NCBI GenBank assembly: GCA_026389315.1
Contig: JAPLIC010000023.1
Coordinates: 1-38,413 of the forward strand
DNA length: 38,413 bases
From: Cyanobacteriota bacterium
GTDB lineage: Bacteria > Cyanobacteriota > Cyanobacteriia > PCC-6307 > Cyanobiaceae
Direction of reading: 5' to 3'
The notes beneath the pieces were generated by a model, which worked only from the letters and a program-made list of their open reading frames with translations, ran no database searches and had not been told where the DNA came from. Below are positions 15,925 through 24,416 of the stretch, piece by piece (within the stretch, counting starts at the first letter, position 1; every line of letters starts with the position of its first letter). Made by a program: the position numbers and the translations under genes.

Positions 15925-17012
15925 GGCTGGGGGGGCAGGTTGGTGGTGTCCACCAGGGCGCGGGCGGCGGCGGCGGCCATGGCGCGGATCAACTCGCTGG
16001 AGCGGGGATCGTTGAAGGGACCCTTGACCAGGAAGGCCGCCACGGCCCGCTGGCCATTGGGCAATTGGATCAGGGCGGCGTCGGCGTAGGCGATGCCGAT
16101 GTCACCGGTTTTGTTGAGGGCGCTGATGCCGTAGCCCAACAGGTCGCTGTCGGGGTCGGAGGATTCCTTGCCCTTGACCAGGCCCTTGAGCAGGCCGGCG
16201 GGGATGAGGGTGTTGGTGCGGGAGCTGGCCATGATTTCGCGGAAGAGATCCCGGGCCCGGGGGCTGAGTTTCTCGCCGCTGTCCACCAGGGCGATGCTGC
16301 GGGCCAGGTCGTGGCTGCTGGTGGTGTTGGTGCCGTTGAGGTCGGGCAGCCAGTTGTTGATCACACTGGCTTTGAGACCCAAGCCATGGAAGCGCTGGTT
16401 GACGGCCACACTCCCCCCCAGCCGCTTGATCATCAAGTTGGTGGCGGTGTTGTCGCTGATGCGGATCATCTCGGTGGCCGCTTCGTAGACGCGGAAGCGG
16501 CTGCCGATCGGTTTATTCCCCATCCAGCCGGCGCCCCCCCCCTGCACCTCGCTGGTCAGCGGCAGCAGGTCGTTCCAGCGCAGCCGGCCGGCATCGAGGG
16601 TCTCGAGGCCGACGAGCAGGATCGGGATTTTGATCGAACTGGCGGCGGGCAGGGCCAGGTTGCTCTGCAGCTGGGCGTAGCGGCCGTCGTCGAGCACCAG
16701 CAGGTAGCCGGAGGCGGTGAGGCCTTTCTGGGCGGCGGCCAGCTTCGCCCATTCCTGGCTGAGGTCAGTGAGTTCCCGGCGCGGCTCAAAGCGGCCCAGG
16801 GCCATGCCGCCGCCGGCGATCACCCGGGCGCTGGGGGCGGGATCGGCGCGGGGAAGGCCGATGCTGCCTTCGGCCAGGCGCGGCGCCAGCAGCTTCAAGC
16901 CCGTGCCCACCAGCACCCCCAGCCCGGCCCCCAACACCACCAGGCGGCCCATCAGGACCAGGGGCGCCAGCCAGGGTTTCCGGGGTTTCCTGGAGGGGCG
17001 GCCGGCGGTCAC
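15921..17012 (-). CDS. Class A beta-lactamase-like serine hydrolase
   Basis: About 363 aa from the GTG at 17012. A basic N-terminus (SRKPRKP) precedes one membrane segment (about 15-42), so the catalytic domain faces the periplasm. Active-site motifs are complete: SSIK at 125-128 (SxxK), SDN at 186-188 and KTG at 301-303. The omega-loop motif ExxLN appears as LPDLN at 222-226, so the deacylating Glu of true class A beta-lactamases is replaced by Leu. That suggests slow or no beta-lactam hydrolysis and perhaps a peptidoglycan-related role. The frame is open to 17645, but that part lies antisense to trmJ; the GTG fits the 29-bp gap after trmJ. Confidence 0.85.
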   Translation of the reverse strand: MTAGRPSRKPRKPWLAPLVLMGRLVVLGAGLGVLVGTGLKLLAPRLAEGSIGLPRADPAPSARVIAGGGMALGRFEPRRELTDLSQEWAKLAAAQKGLTASGYLLVLDDGRYAQLQSNLALPAASSIKIPILLVGLETLDAGRLRWNDLLPLTSEVQGGGAGWMGNKPIGSRFRVYEAATEMIRISDNTATNLMIKRLGGSVAVNQRFHGLGLKASVINNWLPDLNGTNTTSSHDLARSIALVDSGEKLSPRARDLFREIMASSRTNTLIPAGLLKGLVKGKESSDPDSDLLGYGISALNKTGDIGIAYADAALIQLPNGQRAVAAFLVKGPFNDPRSSELIRAMAAAAARALVDTTNLPPQP

Positions 17013-17041
17013 GGGCGGGCTGGGGCGAAGTGCCCCTGACG

Positions 17042-17857
17042 CTAGTGGGGAGCCCCGGGGGGGCAAGGGCGCCGCGCCGCCCAGCGCAATTGGGCCACCA
17101 TGCCCCGCAGCAGGGCCACTTCGGCGCTGTCGGGCTGGGCCCGCTGCAGCAGGGCCCGCAACTTGGCCATGCGGGCTCGGGCGGTGTGGGGCAGCAGGAA
17201 ACCCACCTCCAGCAGCAGGGCCTCGGCATCCCCCAGGGCGGCTTCGAGGCTGGCGCGGGCGGCCGGATCGGGGAAGGCCGCTGTGGCGGGTCCCACGGGG
17301 TTGAGGGCAGTTTTGCCGCGCCGCTGGTGCCATTCGTGCAGCACCACCGCCACCGCATGGGAGAGGTTGAGGGAGTCGTAGGCGCAGCCCGCATCGAGGC
17401 GCAGCAGCCGGCCGGCCAACAGCAATTCGTCGTTGCTCAGGCCCCGGTCCTCGCGGCCAAACACCAGGGCCACCGGCAGGGGCCCTGGGGGGGCGGCCCC
17501 AGCCTCTGGGGGGGGCCCAGGAGCTGCGGCGTCTGGCGCTGGCGGGGCCTCGCCAGCCCCCAGCCAGTCGAGGGCGGCGGCCGGGCCGTGCAGGGGCAAG
17601 GGCGCCCCCTCGCGGCGGCCGGTGGCGGCCACCACCCGACCACAATCGGCCAGGGCGGCCGCCAGGTCAGCGAACTGGGGAGCACTCTCCAGCACCGCCC
17701 GGGCATGCACGGCCATCTGGCGGGCCTCCGCCCCCAGCGGATCACAGCGGGGCGCCACCAGGCGCAATTCGGCCACCCCGAAATTGGCGCACAGACGCGC
17801 CACGCTGCCCAGATTGCGGGCGCCGGCCGGCTCCACCAGCACCAGATGCAGGGTCAT
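17042..17857 (-). CDS. trmJ: TrmJ/SpoU-family RNA 2'-O-methyltransferase
   Basis: 271 aa SPOUT methyltransferase. The three family motifs are present: motif 1 NLGSVARLCANFG (15-27), motif 2 FGREDRGLSNDEL (about 133-145) and motif 3 SLNLSHAVAVVLHEW (about 163-177), which forms the knotted SAM site. TrmJ methylates position 32 of tRNA; a related rRNA target is possible. An alanine/proline-rich insertion (PPAPDAAAPGPPPEAG, about 107-122) separates the first two thirds of the fold and looks strain-specific. It lies 13 bp downstream of the cytochrome gene on the same strand. Confidence 0.88.
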   Translation of the reverse strand: MTLHLVLVEPAGARNLGSVARLCANFGVAELRLVAPRCDPLGAEARQMAVHARAVLESAPQFADLAAALADCGRVVAATGRREGAPLPLHGPAAALDWLGAGEAPPAPDAAAPGPPPEAGAAPPGPLPVALVFGREDRGLSNDELLLAGRLLRLDAGCAYDSLNLSHAVAVVLHEWHQRRGKTALNPVGPATAAFPDPAARASLEAALGDAEALLLEVGFLLPHTARARMAKLRALLQRAQPDSAEVALLRGMVAQLRWAARRPCPPGAPH

Positions 17858-17870
17858 GGGGGTGGGTGAG

Positions 17871-18326
17871 TCAGGCCAGGTGGTGCAGGAAGGCCAGCAG
17901 GTCAGCCATCTCTTGGGGATCCAGCTGGAAGCGGGGCATGGGCGGCGTGCGGCCGCTGATGACCTGCTGGATCAACTGGCGATCGTTCTTGCGGTGATCG
18001 ACGCCGTGGAGGTTGGGACCCACCAGCCCCTGGGCGGCCAGGCCATGGCAGCCGGCGCAATTGAGGCGGAACAGCTTGCCGCCGCTGACATCATCCCCTT
18101 TGAGGGCCAAGGCGGCACGGCTGTAAGGGTCCCTGGGTCCCGCTTGCAGCAGCGCCGCCAGCAACAGTCCGGCCGCCAGGGCCAGGGCCAGCATCAGGCC
18201 CAGCAACCGTCGTCCCGGCCAACCGCCGCTGACCTCCAGTGGGGTACCCGGTGCCGGCGGCAGCAGGGCCCCAGAACCGGAGATCCCGGAGAGCTCAGCG
18301 GGGGCGAGGGGCGGCAGAGGGGTCAC
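17871..18326 (-). CDS. cytM: Membrane-anchored cytochrome c (CytM-like)
   Basis: 151 aa class I c-type cytochrome. A proline-rich N-terminal stretch (1-38) is followed by one membrane anchor (about 40-62), then a single heme site CAGCH at 90-94. A likely axial Met lies in RTPPMPRF (M130). The domain ends with the helix DPQEMADLLAFLHHL. The layout (non-cleaved anchor plus one heme domain) fits cytochrome cM, which modulates electron flow between photosynthesis and respiration in cyanobacteria. The N-terminal extension is longer than in the Synechocystis protein. It is divergent from petG with 72 bp between starts, so the two electron-transport genes share a promoter region. Confidence 0.8.
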   Translation of the reverse strand: MTPLPPLAPAELSGISGSGALLPPAPGTPLEVSGGWPGRRLLGLMLALALAAGLLLAALLQAGPRDPYSRAALALKGDDVSGGKLFRLNCAGCHGLAAQGLVGPNLHGVDHRKNDRQLIQQVISGRTPPMPRFQLDPQEMADLLAFLHHLA

Positions 18327-18398
18327 AGAGCTTGAAGGGGCATGGCTGGGGGGCGCGGGCCATGGAACAATGACGCCACGCCCATCACCCGATTCTCA

Positions 18399-18512
18399 AT
18401 GATCGAACCCCTCCTCTGCGGCATCGTGCTCGGTCTGATCCCAGTCACTCTTGCCGGCCTGTTCATGGCCGCCTGGATCCAGTACCGCCGCGGCGGCAGC
18501 CTCGGGGCCTGA
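18399..18512 (+). CDS. petG: Cytochrome b6-f complex subunit V (PetG)
   Basis: 37 aa single-span thylakoid membrane protein, short enough to be missed by automatic callers. It begins [20 protein letters not shown] and ends [14 protein letters not shown], matching PetG closely. PetG is needed for assembly and stability of the b6-f complex, which links photosystem II to photosystem I. A hairpin followed by a T run lies 46 bp downstream. Divergent from the cytM-like gene. Confidence 0.95.
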   Translation: MIEPLLCGIVLGLIPVTLAGLFMAAWIQYRRGGSLGA

Positions 18513-18557
18513 GGGGCTCAGGCTTTCGCGGGGTCGATGGTGGCCTGGTGGCTACCG

Positions 18558-18592
18558 AAAAAACTCCTGGCGAGCAAGGAGGAGGGGTTTTT
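18558..18592 (+). terminator. Rho-independent terminator of petG
   Basis: AAAAACTCCT pairs with AGGGGTTTTT (one wobble) around the loop GGCGAGCAAGGAGG and ends in a T run. Confidence 0.6.
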
Positions 18593-19066
18593 GTGTGGTT
18601 ACAAAAGCGAATGGATTGATTCAGCTAGAGTCCGAGATATTTAATACTTTCTAAATTGAACCAGACCAGAATTGCTTGCTACTGATATTTATCAAACACG
18701 CCAGTAGATGATGTTTAAATATTAAAAGTTCTTTTTTTGTCATTGTCCATTTATTCTACTTTGCAGGCCGTTTCGCTAAAGATCAGGCGCAAAACACCAC
18801 CAGAACCATGGCCTACTGAGAAGACACATTGTCCAGGTTTTTCTTGTCATCGCGTTCTTAAGCTGATCTAGGCAAGGTGCTGGATATTTGGCCAATGTCA
18901 AAGGAACTCGGCGAGGGTTGTTGGGCCCCATCGCGCAGACACGGGCCGAATCCAGGCCTGCCCTGGCCTTAAGCGACCACCTTCCCTTTAGCAGAATTAC
19001 GCAATTCTGCGTTGGAGGTGCAAAAAACATAGGGCAGAGGTCGCCCCAAGGCCCCCGCCGGCCCCC
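18593..19066. other. AT-rich spacer upstream of the AraC regulator
   Basis: About 470 bp with no supportable gene. The part from 18600 to 18770 is strikingly AT-rich for this genome (runs such as TTTAAATATTAAAAG and a T7 run) with an imperfect inverted repeat ATATTTAA / TTAAATAT. The part nearer the regulator returns to higher GC. It may hold regulator binding sites or be acquired DNA. Confidence 0.5.
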
Positions 19067-20185
19067 ATGCAGCGGTCAGCCGGGGCGAGGCAGATTTATT
19101 TTCTGCCGCAGCGGTCGCCCTTCGTTGACCTACCCATTGGTCTCCTGAACCACCCCCTGCTCGAGCGTCTTTCCCCCTGTGCCGACTCGCTCCAGAGCGG
19201 ACAAATTTTGGCGAAGGCGCTGCCGATCAGCCAAATCCAGGCCCTTGGGGCCGAAGCAGATTGGTGGCATCAAAATGGCCATCTGGGTTGCGGGGACCTG
19301 CACCTGGCCGCCTGGCTCGGTTCGCCCCTGTTATTGGAAACCCACGGGCACGAGGGCCATTGCGTGCTGCTGCAACATGGGGGCCAGGCCGAGTGGCGCC
19401 AGGGCAGCGACTGCCAGTCGCTCAACCCCGGTGAAGCCCTGATCGGTCCCGGTCACGCCTGGAGCTTGACCACCAGCCTCAGCAGCAGTTCCTGCTTTCT
19501 TGCCGATCCCCATCGCCTGCTGCGTACGGCCCGGGCCATGGGTGGGCCCCAATGGCAGCCGGTCGGCCGCGCCGAAAGCGTTTTGCACCAGCCGCTGCCC
19601 CTCCCCGCCCAGCGGGATTTGGCAGGCCGGGGTCTCCTGGAGGCCCTCAGTCGGCTGCTGCCGTTTATCAGTGCCATCGCCCACCAGGGGGAGGGACTGG
19701 TCCAGGCCCTGCATCTCGACGACCAGATCTATCGGCTTTTGGCGGCCCTGGTGTTCGCCGACCTGCGCGATGGGGAACCGCCGCTGCCGGCGCTGGCCGA
19801 TCGCAATCGCACCGATGCCTGCATTGATGACCTGGTGGATTTCATTCGCCTGAACCTGCACCGCCGTCTTTGCCTCAGCGATCTCGAGCGCCAAAGCATG
19901 TATTCCCGCAGGGCCCTGCATTACGCCTTCCGGGCCCGTTTTGATTGCAGTCCGATGCAGTGGGTGCGCCAGCAGCGTCTGGCCAGGGCCCTCGATCGCC
20001 TGCAAAACCCCCTGCAGGGCGAGAGTGTGCTGGGCGTGTCCCTGGCCTGCGGTTATCGCTCCTTGAGCCAATTCAGCGTCGATTTCCAAAGGGCCTATCT
20101 GAGCAAACCCTCCGAGGTGCTGCGTCGGGGTCGGATCAAAAACCAGTCCGCCGCAGAGCCCCCTGACCCTGCCGCAGCGCCATAA
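19067..20185 (+). CDS. AraC-family transcriptional regulator
   Basis: 372 aa. The C-terminal 100 or so residues form the double helix-turn-helix of the AraC family: RRLCLSDLERQSMYSRRALH, then YAFRARFDCSPMQWVRQQRL, then the second helix pair VSLACGYRSLSQFSVDFQRA ending KPSEVLRRG. The N-terminal 250 residues resemble a cupin-like sensing domain (HGHEGHCVLLQHGG, GEALIGPGHAW) of the kind seen in 'AraC-binding-like' regulators; the ligand is unknown. No target is evident: neighbours are petG and rsmD, which are core genes, so this may be an insertion into the core segment. A bidirectional terminator follows. Confidence 0.85.
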   Translation: MQRSAGARQIYFLPQRSPFVDLPIGLLNHPLLERLSPCADSLQSGQILAKALPISQIQALGAEADWWHQNGHLGCGDLHLAAWLGSPLLLETHGHEGHCVLLQHGGQAEWRQGSDCQSLNPGEALIGPGHAWSLTTSLSSSSCFLADPHRLLRTARAMGGPQWQPVGRAESVLHQPLPLPAQRDLAGRGLLEALSRLLPFISAIAHQGEGLVQALHLDDQIYRLLAALVFADLRDGEPPLPALADRNRTDACIDDLVDFIRLNLHRRLCLSDLERQSMYSRRALHYAFRARFDCSPMQWVRQQRLARALDRLQNPLQGESVLGVSLACGYRSLSQFSVDFQRAYLSKPSEVLRRGRIKNQSAAEPPDPAAAP

Positions 20186-20234
20186 AAAAGGCCCGTGCCC
20201 CCTTTGGTTGGGTGTACGGGCTGGGCCAGTTTTT
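20184..20234. terminator. Bidirectional terminator between araC-type gene and rsmD
   Basis: The stem GCCCGT/ACGGGC (20191-20196 with 20216-20221) is flanked by A6 on the left and T5 on the right, so it can serve the plus-strand regulator gene and the minus-strand rsmD gene. Confidence 0.65.
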
Positions 20235-20273
20235 CCATTAATTTTTGGTTTCGCTACCCAGGGAGCAGTTTGC

Positions 20274-20921
20274 TCAACCTGCCTTGGCGTTTGCCTTGCT
20301 GCCCCCCTGGGGATCGCTTTTGCCTGCCTCGGGCCCTGCCAACTCCAGCAGCACCACGCTGCTGCCGCCGTAGCTGCGGCGGCGACGTTCGCGCCAGCCC
20401 GCTGGCAGGGCGGGGGGGGCCGTGCTGTCGCATTCCCAGATCAGGGTGCCGCCCGGCGCCAGCCAGCCCCCGGCCGCCACCGCCTCCGTCAGGGGGCCAT
20501 GCAGACCGGCGGGCCAGGGAGGATCGAGGTAGATCAGGTCAAATTTGTACTCATCGCTGGCGGGGCCCGACGCCAGCCAGCGGCGGGCCTCCTGGCAGAT
20601 CACCCGGGCCCGCTCCTGGCCCACCGCTTCGAGGTTGGCCCGGGCCACCGCCGCGATGCGTCGATCCTGTTCGACGGCCACCGCCAGTGCCGCGCCCCGC
20701 AGCAGGGCTTCGCAGGCCATCACGCCGCTGCCGCAGCAGAGGTCGAGCCAGCGGCAGCCGGGTAACTGGTCCGCCACCAGATTCATGACCGCCAGCCGCA
20801 CCCGCGAGGCCGTCGGTCGGGCCACCAAACCGGGGGGGCTGAGCAGCCGCCGGCCGCCACTGAGGCGCAGGCCGCCACCGCCACGGGGGCGCAGGCCGCC
20901 GGCTGCCTGGTTGCGCTTCAA
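20274..20921 (-). CDS. rsmD: 16S rRNA m2G966 methyltransferase (RsmD)
   Basis: 215 aa from a TTG at 20921. The N-terminus LRLSGGRRLLSPPG with RPTASRVRLAVMNLV is the RsmD start pattern (usually 'R.I.G..rGr.L..P.g...RPT.drvre..Fn.l'). The SAM-binding motif WLDLCCGSGVMACEAL is at 58-73 and the catalytic motif LIYLDPPW at 129-136. It methylates G966 of 16S rRNA. TTG is preferred because it overlaps the TGA of hisH (TTGA) and gives the family length; the longer frame to 21053 is an artefact inside hisH. Confidence 0.88.
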   Translation of the reverse strand: MKRNQAAGGLRPRGGGGLRLSGGRRLLSPPGLVARPTASRVRLAVMNLVADQLPGCRWLDLCCGSGVMACEALLRGAALAVAVEQDRRIAAVARANLEAVGQERARVICQEARRWLASGPASDEYKFDLIYLDPPWPAGLHGPLTEAVAAGGWLAPGGTLIWECDSTAPPALPAGWRERRRRSYGGSSVVLLELAGPEAGKSDPQGGSKANAKAG

Positions 20922-21547
20922 CCCTCGGCGGCCACCCAGGCCAGCCAACGGCGCAGCATCGCCTCGCCGGTGCGGCCCGATTTTTCGGGGTGAAACTGGC
21001 AGGCGGCGATGTTGTCTTGCCACAGGGCTGCCGTCACCGGCGTGTCTGCCCACTCCACCAGCGCCGTGGCGCCGGCGGGATCAGCCGGGACCGCGGCGTA
21101 GGAATGGACGAAATAGACCCAGTTGGGGGGGCTGCCCTCCGGCAGCAGGGGGCTGGGGTTGGCCGCCAGCAACGGCGCCCAGCCCATGTGGGGAATGGGC
21201 TGGCCGGGCCAGGCTGGCAGGGCCCTTACCCGGCCGCCCACCAGGCCCAGGCCATTGGTTGTTCCCTCATCACTGCCTTCAAAGAGCAGTTGCAGGCCCA
21301 GGCAGATGCCCAGCAGGGGGCGGCCCGCCGCGCAGGAGTGCCGCAGGGGCTCGACCAGATCGGCGGCCCGCAGGCGCTCCATGGCCGGGTCAAAGGCGCC
21401 CACTCCCGGCAGCACCAGGGCCTGGCAAGCGTCGATGGCCTCGGGGTCCCGCACGGCCCGCACGTCGGCGCCGAGGCGCTCAAAGGCCCGCTGCACCGAG
21501 TGCAGGTTGCCCATGCCGTAATCCACTAAACCAATGGAGCCTTTCAT
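20918..21547 (-). CDS. hisH: Imidazole glycerol phosphate synthase subunit HisH
   Basis: 209 aa class I glutamine amidotransferase that supplies ammonia to HisF in histidine synthesis. The catalytic triad is visible: C82 in LLGICLGLQLLF, H186 and E188 in CQFHPEKSG. The oxyanion-strand motif LPGVGAFD is at 46-53, and VDYGMGNLHSV at the N-terminus is typical. The ATG overlaps the stop of the upstream LOG gene (ATGA), and the stop overlaps the start of rsmD. No hisF lies in the window, as is usual for scattered cyanobacterial his genes. Confidence 0.95.
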   Translation of the reverse strand: MKGSIGLVDYGMGNLHSVQRAFERLGADVRAVRDPEAIDACQALVLPGVGAFDPAMERLRAADLVEPLRHSCAAGRPLLGICLGLQLLFEGSDEGTTNGLGLVGGRVRALPAWPGQPIPHMGWAPLLAANPSPLLPEGSPPNWVYFVHSYAAVPADPAGATALVEWADTPVTAALWQDNIAACQFHPEKSGRTGEAMLRRWLAWVAAEG

Positions 21548-22596
21548 GGCGCCCCCCCCACCTGGACGCAGCGATCGGCTGGATGCTGCAGGGCGTCGCA
21601 GTTCTCCAGCTCGAGGCCGTTGAGGTGGTCGATGAATTGATAGAGGCGCCCAACCCGCCGCTTGTCGAAGCGCAGCTTGAGGCAGGGGTAGAGCAAACCG
21701 TTTTCGCCCACATTTTCGCCCGCCTGGATCGACCCTTCTTGCAGCAGGTCGGCGAAGCGATGGCTCAGCTCGGGCAGCAGGCTGCGGGGCACCGCCGCGT
21801 TGAGCAACAGTTCGATTCGGTCGTCCCCCAGCAAGGCACTGTGGAAGACCCGATAGAAACGACAGATGCGGGCTACAGCATCGTCCGCATGGGTGGCTTC
21901 AAACACCAGGTCCCGGTCCTCCGGGGAGATCAGGCCGCGGTTGGCCAGTTCTTCGTGCACATTCAGGCGCCAGGCTTGCCAGAAGTCATCGCCTTCGGGA
22001 GCCAGCAGCACCAGGGGAATCGGCGGGGTGCGGCCCGTCTGGATCAGGGTGAGGGATTCGAAGAGCTCATCGAGGGTGCCGAAACCGCCCGGCATCACGA
22101 CGAGGGCATCGCTTTCGCGCAAAAAAAACAGTTTCCGGGTGAAGAAGTACCTGAAATAGACCAGACCCCCTTCACTGGCTTTAACAAAAGCGTTGGAGTG
22201 TTGCTCAAAGGGAAGGTCGACGTTGAGACCAATGCTGTGCGCACTGCCGGCGCCGCTGTTGGCCCCCTCCATCACCCCGCCGCCGGCACCAGTCATCACC
22301 TCAAAGCCGGCGGCAACAGCCTGTTGGGCCACCTGGCGGGCCAGCTCATAGCAAGGGTCTTCCGGGCGGGTGCGGGCCGAGCCGAAGACGGTGATCTTGC
22401 GGGCAGCGCGGCGCGGTTGAAACACCTCCAGGGCCTCGCTGAGGTCCGCCAGGGTGCCGCTGATCAGCCGCCATTCGTCTTCCTGGGTCTCGGAGCGGGC
22501 CATCTCCAGCAGGGAGACCACGGCCCGCTCAATCAGCCGCCGCTGGGGATGGCCCTGGAGTTGGTCGGCCAGGGCCTCAAGGGGACTGCGGCCCAT
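21544..22596 (-). CDS. LOG-family nucleotide phosphoribohydrolase-like protein
   Basis: 350 aa from the ATG at 22596 (MGRSPLEAL); longer in-frame starts to 22680 run into trxA. The LOG/Rossmann core is present: TVFGSARTRPEDPCYELA (69-86), TGAGGGVMEGANSGAG and the hallmark MPGGFGTLDELFE at 168-180. LOG proteins release cytokinin-type bases from nucleotides or otherwise act on AMP-like substrates; the role in cyanobacteria is unclear. An additional C-terminal region (about 230-350) distinguishes it from the short LOG enzymes. It is 28 bp downstream of trxA and coupled to hisH. Confidence 0.85.
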   Translation of the reverse strand: MGRSPLEALADQLQGHPQRRLIERAVVSLLEMARSETQEDEWRLISGTLADLSEALEVFQPRRAARKITVFGSARTRPEDPCYELARQVAQQAVAAGFEVMTGAGGGVMEGANSGAGSAHSIGLNVDLPFEQHSNAFVKASEGGLVYFRYFFTRKLFFLRESDALVVMPGGFGTLDELFESLTLIQTGRTPPIPLVLLAPEGDDFWQAWRLNVHEELANRGLISPEDRDLVFEATHADDAVARICRFYRVFHSALLGDDRIELLLNAAVPRSLLPELSHRFADLLQEGSIQAGENVGENGLLYPCLKLRFDKRRVGRLYQFIDHLNGLELENCDALQHPADRCVQVGGAP

Positions 22597-22624
22597 GGCG
22601 TTCGATCGGCCCCGGTTTTGGCGC

Positions 22625-22948
22625 TCAGATGTGCTTGCCGATCGCCTGGGAGAGGGTGTTGGCCGGCACGGCTCCGACAACGGTGTCGACCTTTTCGCCA
22701 GCTTTAAAGATCATCAGGGTGGGAATGCTGCGGATGCCGTACTGGCTGGCGATGTTGGGGTTCTCGTCGGTGTTGAGCTTGAACACCTTGATCTTGCCCT
22801 CGTAGGTCTTGGCCATCTCATCGACGATCGGGGCCACCATGCGGCAAGGCCCACACCAGGGAGCCCAGAAATCCACCAAGACGGGCTGCTCGCTGTTCAG
22901 CACATCGGCGGTGAAGGTGGCGTCGGTGGTGGGGGTGGCGCTGGACAT
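22625..22948 (-). CDS. trxA: Thioredoxin (m-type)
   Basis: 107 aa, the standard thioredoxin size. The active site WCGPC is at residues 31-35 within [18 protein letters not shown], and the cis-proline loop is RSIPTLMIF. It reduces disulfides and passes photosynthetic reducing power to Calvin-cycle and other enzymes in cyanobacteria (family knowledge). A terminator-like hairpin upstream separates it from guaB3, so trxA probably has its own promoter in 22949-23070 and may be followed by read-through to the LOG gene. Confidence 0.96.
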   Translation of the reverse strand: MSSATPTTDATFTADVLNSEQPVLVDFWAPWCGPCRMVAPIVDEMAKTYEGKIKVFKLNTDENPNIASQYGIRSIPTLMIFKAGEKVDTVVGAVPANTLSQAIGKHI

Positions 22949-23070
22949 GCGTGGGAGTCTTTGAGTCGGTTGAACCTAGCAACGAAATCAGACCATCCTT
23001 GGTGTCGCCAACACAGCGTTGCAGGCCGTTGCGTGGCGCTGCCAGGGGGGTTGGCGCAGGAAGCGGTGGG

Positions 23071-23100
23071 AAAAGACAGAAAGCCCGGCAACGCCGGGCC
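23071..23100 (-). terminator. Terminator downstream of guaB3
   Basis: On the minus strand GCCCGGC-GTT-GCCGGGC forms a strong 7-bp stem followed by the T-rich stretch TTTCTGTCTTTT. It lies 93 bp after the guaB3 stop and before trxA. Confidence 0.65.
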
Positions 23101-23192
23101 GGAGGGTGTGAGGAGTGTGCGAGCCGTAGCCCCCACGCCTTGAGCGTAGCGCCGATCTCGGCGCTCCTAGAGAGGTCTTGCGCTGAAACAGG

Positions 23193-24356
23193 CTATTTAC
23201 CCATACCGAGTTGTTGGGCTTTCTGATAGACCTTCCCCTCCGTCAGCAGCGACGGCGCCACCACGACTTCGACCTGCTGCATTTCGCGCAGGCTGCGGGC
23301 TCCCAGGGTGCCCATTGAGGTGCGGATCGCCCCCAGCAGGTTTTGGGTGCCGTCATCCAGGGCGGCCGGTCCCCGCAGGATGCGTTCCAGGCTGCCGGTG
23401 GTGCCGACCCGGATGCGGGTGCCGCGGGGCAGCACCGGGCTGGGAGTGGCCATGCCCCAGTGGAAACCCCTACCCGGGGCTTCGGAGGCCCGGGCGATGG
23501 GGGAGCCGATCATCACGGCATCGGCACCGCAAGCCAGGCATTTGCAGATGTCGCCGCCGGTGACGATGCCGCCGTCGGCGATCACAGGCACCCTGCGGCC
23601 GCTTTCCTGCTCGAAGTCGTCGCGGGCAGCGGCACAATCGGCCACGGCGGTGGCTTGGGGGATGCCAATGCCAAGCACCCCGCGGGACGTGCAGGCGGCG
23701 CCGGGGCCGATGCCCACCATCACACCAGCGGCCCCGGCGCGCATCAGGTCGAGGGTCACCTCATAGGTGACGCAGTTGCCGAGGATGACGGGCAGCCCCA
23801 AATCGCGGCAGAGGGCCGCCAGGTCCAGGCTGACCCGGCCTGCGGCGCTGATGTGCTCGGTGGAGACCACCGTGGCCTGGACGAACAATAACTGCGCGCC
23901 AGCGTCAGCCAGCAGCGAGCCGAAGCGCATGGCGGCCACCGGGGTGGCACTGACGGCGGCGATGCCACCCCCAGCCCGAATTTCGCCAATCCGGCGGCGG
24001 ATCAGGTCTTCCCGAACCGGCTGGCCATAGAGCTCTTGCATCAGGGGCACGAACTCCTCTTTGCCGACGGCGGCGATGCGATCGAGCACCGGGTTGGGAT
24101 CGTCGTAGCGGCATTGAACCCCCTCCAGGTTCAACACCCCCAGGGATCCCAGGCGAGAGAGCTCGATCGCCATGGCGGGATCCACGACCCCGTCCATGGC
24201 GCTGGCGATGATGGGGATCTCGCGCTCGATCCCCCCCAGGGTCCAACGGCTGTCGACCACGTCTGGATCGACGGTGCGGCCCCCGGGCACAAGGGCGATC
24301 TCGTCAATGCCGTAGGCGCGCCGAACGGTTCGGGAACGGCCGAGCTGAATGGTCAA
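23193..24356 (-). CDS. guaB3: GuaB3-family IMPDH-like enzyme
   Basis: 387 aa (beta/alpha)8 protein of the IMPDH/GMPR superfamily without CBS domains. The catalytic-cysteine loop is MVGIGPGAACTSRGVLGIG (C222), preceded by IIASAMDGVVDPAMA and followed by PVIADGGIVTGGDICKCLAC, GADAVMIGSP and MGTLGARSLREM. In cyanobacteria GuaB3 has been reported to act as a GMP reductase rather than an IMP dehydrogenase; that assignment is from general knowledge. The gene stands alone, with a terminator downstream and the CAAD gene on the same strand 60 bp downstream... of its start on the upstream side. Confidence 0.92.
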   Translation of the reverse strand: MTIQLGRSRTVRRAYGIDEIALVPGGRTVDPDVVDSRWTLGGIEREIPIIASAMDGVVDPAMAIELSRLGSLGVLNLEGVQCRYDDPNPVLDRIAAVGKEEFVPLMQELYGQPVREDLIRRRIGEIRAGGGIAAVSATPVAAMRFGSLLADAGAQLLFVQATVVSTEHISAAGRVSLDLAALCRDLGLPVILGNCVTYEVTLDLMRAGAAGVMVGIGPGAACTSRGVLGIGIPQATAVADCAAARDDFEQESGRRVPVIADGGIVTGGDICKCLACGADAVMIGSPIARASEAPGRGFHWGMATPSPVLPRGTRIRVGTTGSLERILRGPAALDDGTQNLLGAIRTSMGTLGARSLREMQQVEVVVAPSLLTEGKVYQKAQQLGMGK

Positions 24357-24416
24357 CGGGCGGTTACACGGGTTGGGGCCAAACTATCAACAGGTCCGCT
24401 GGACCCATGGCCTGGA

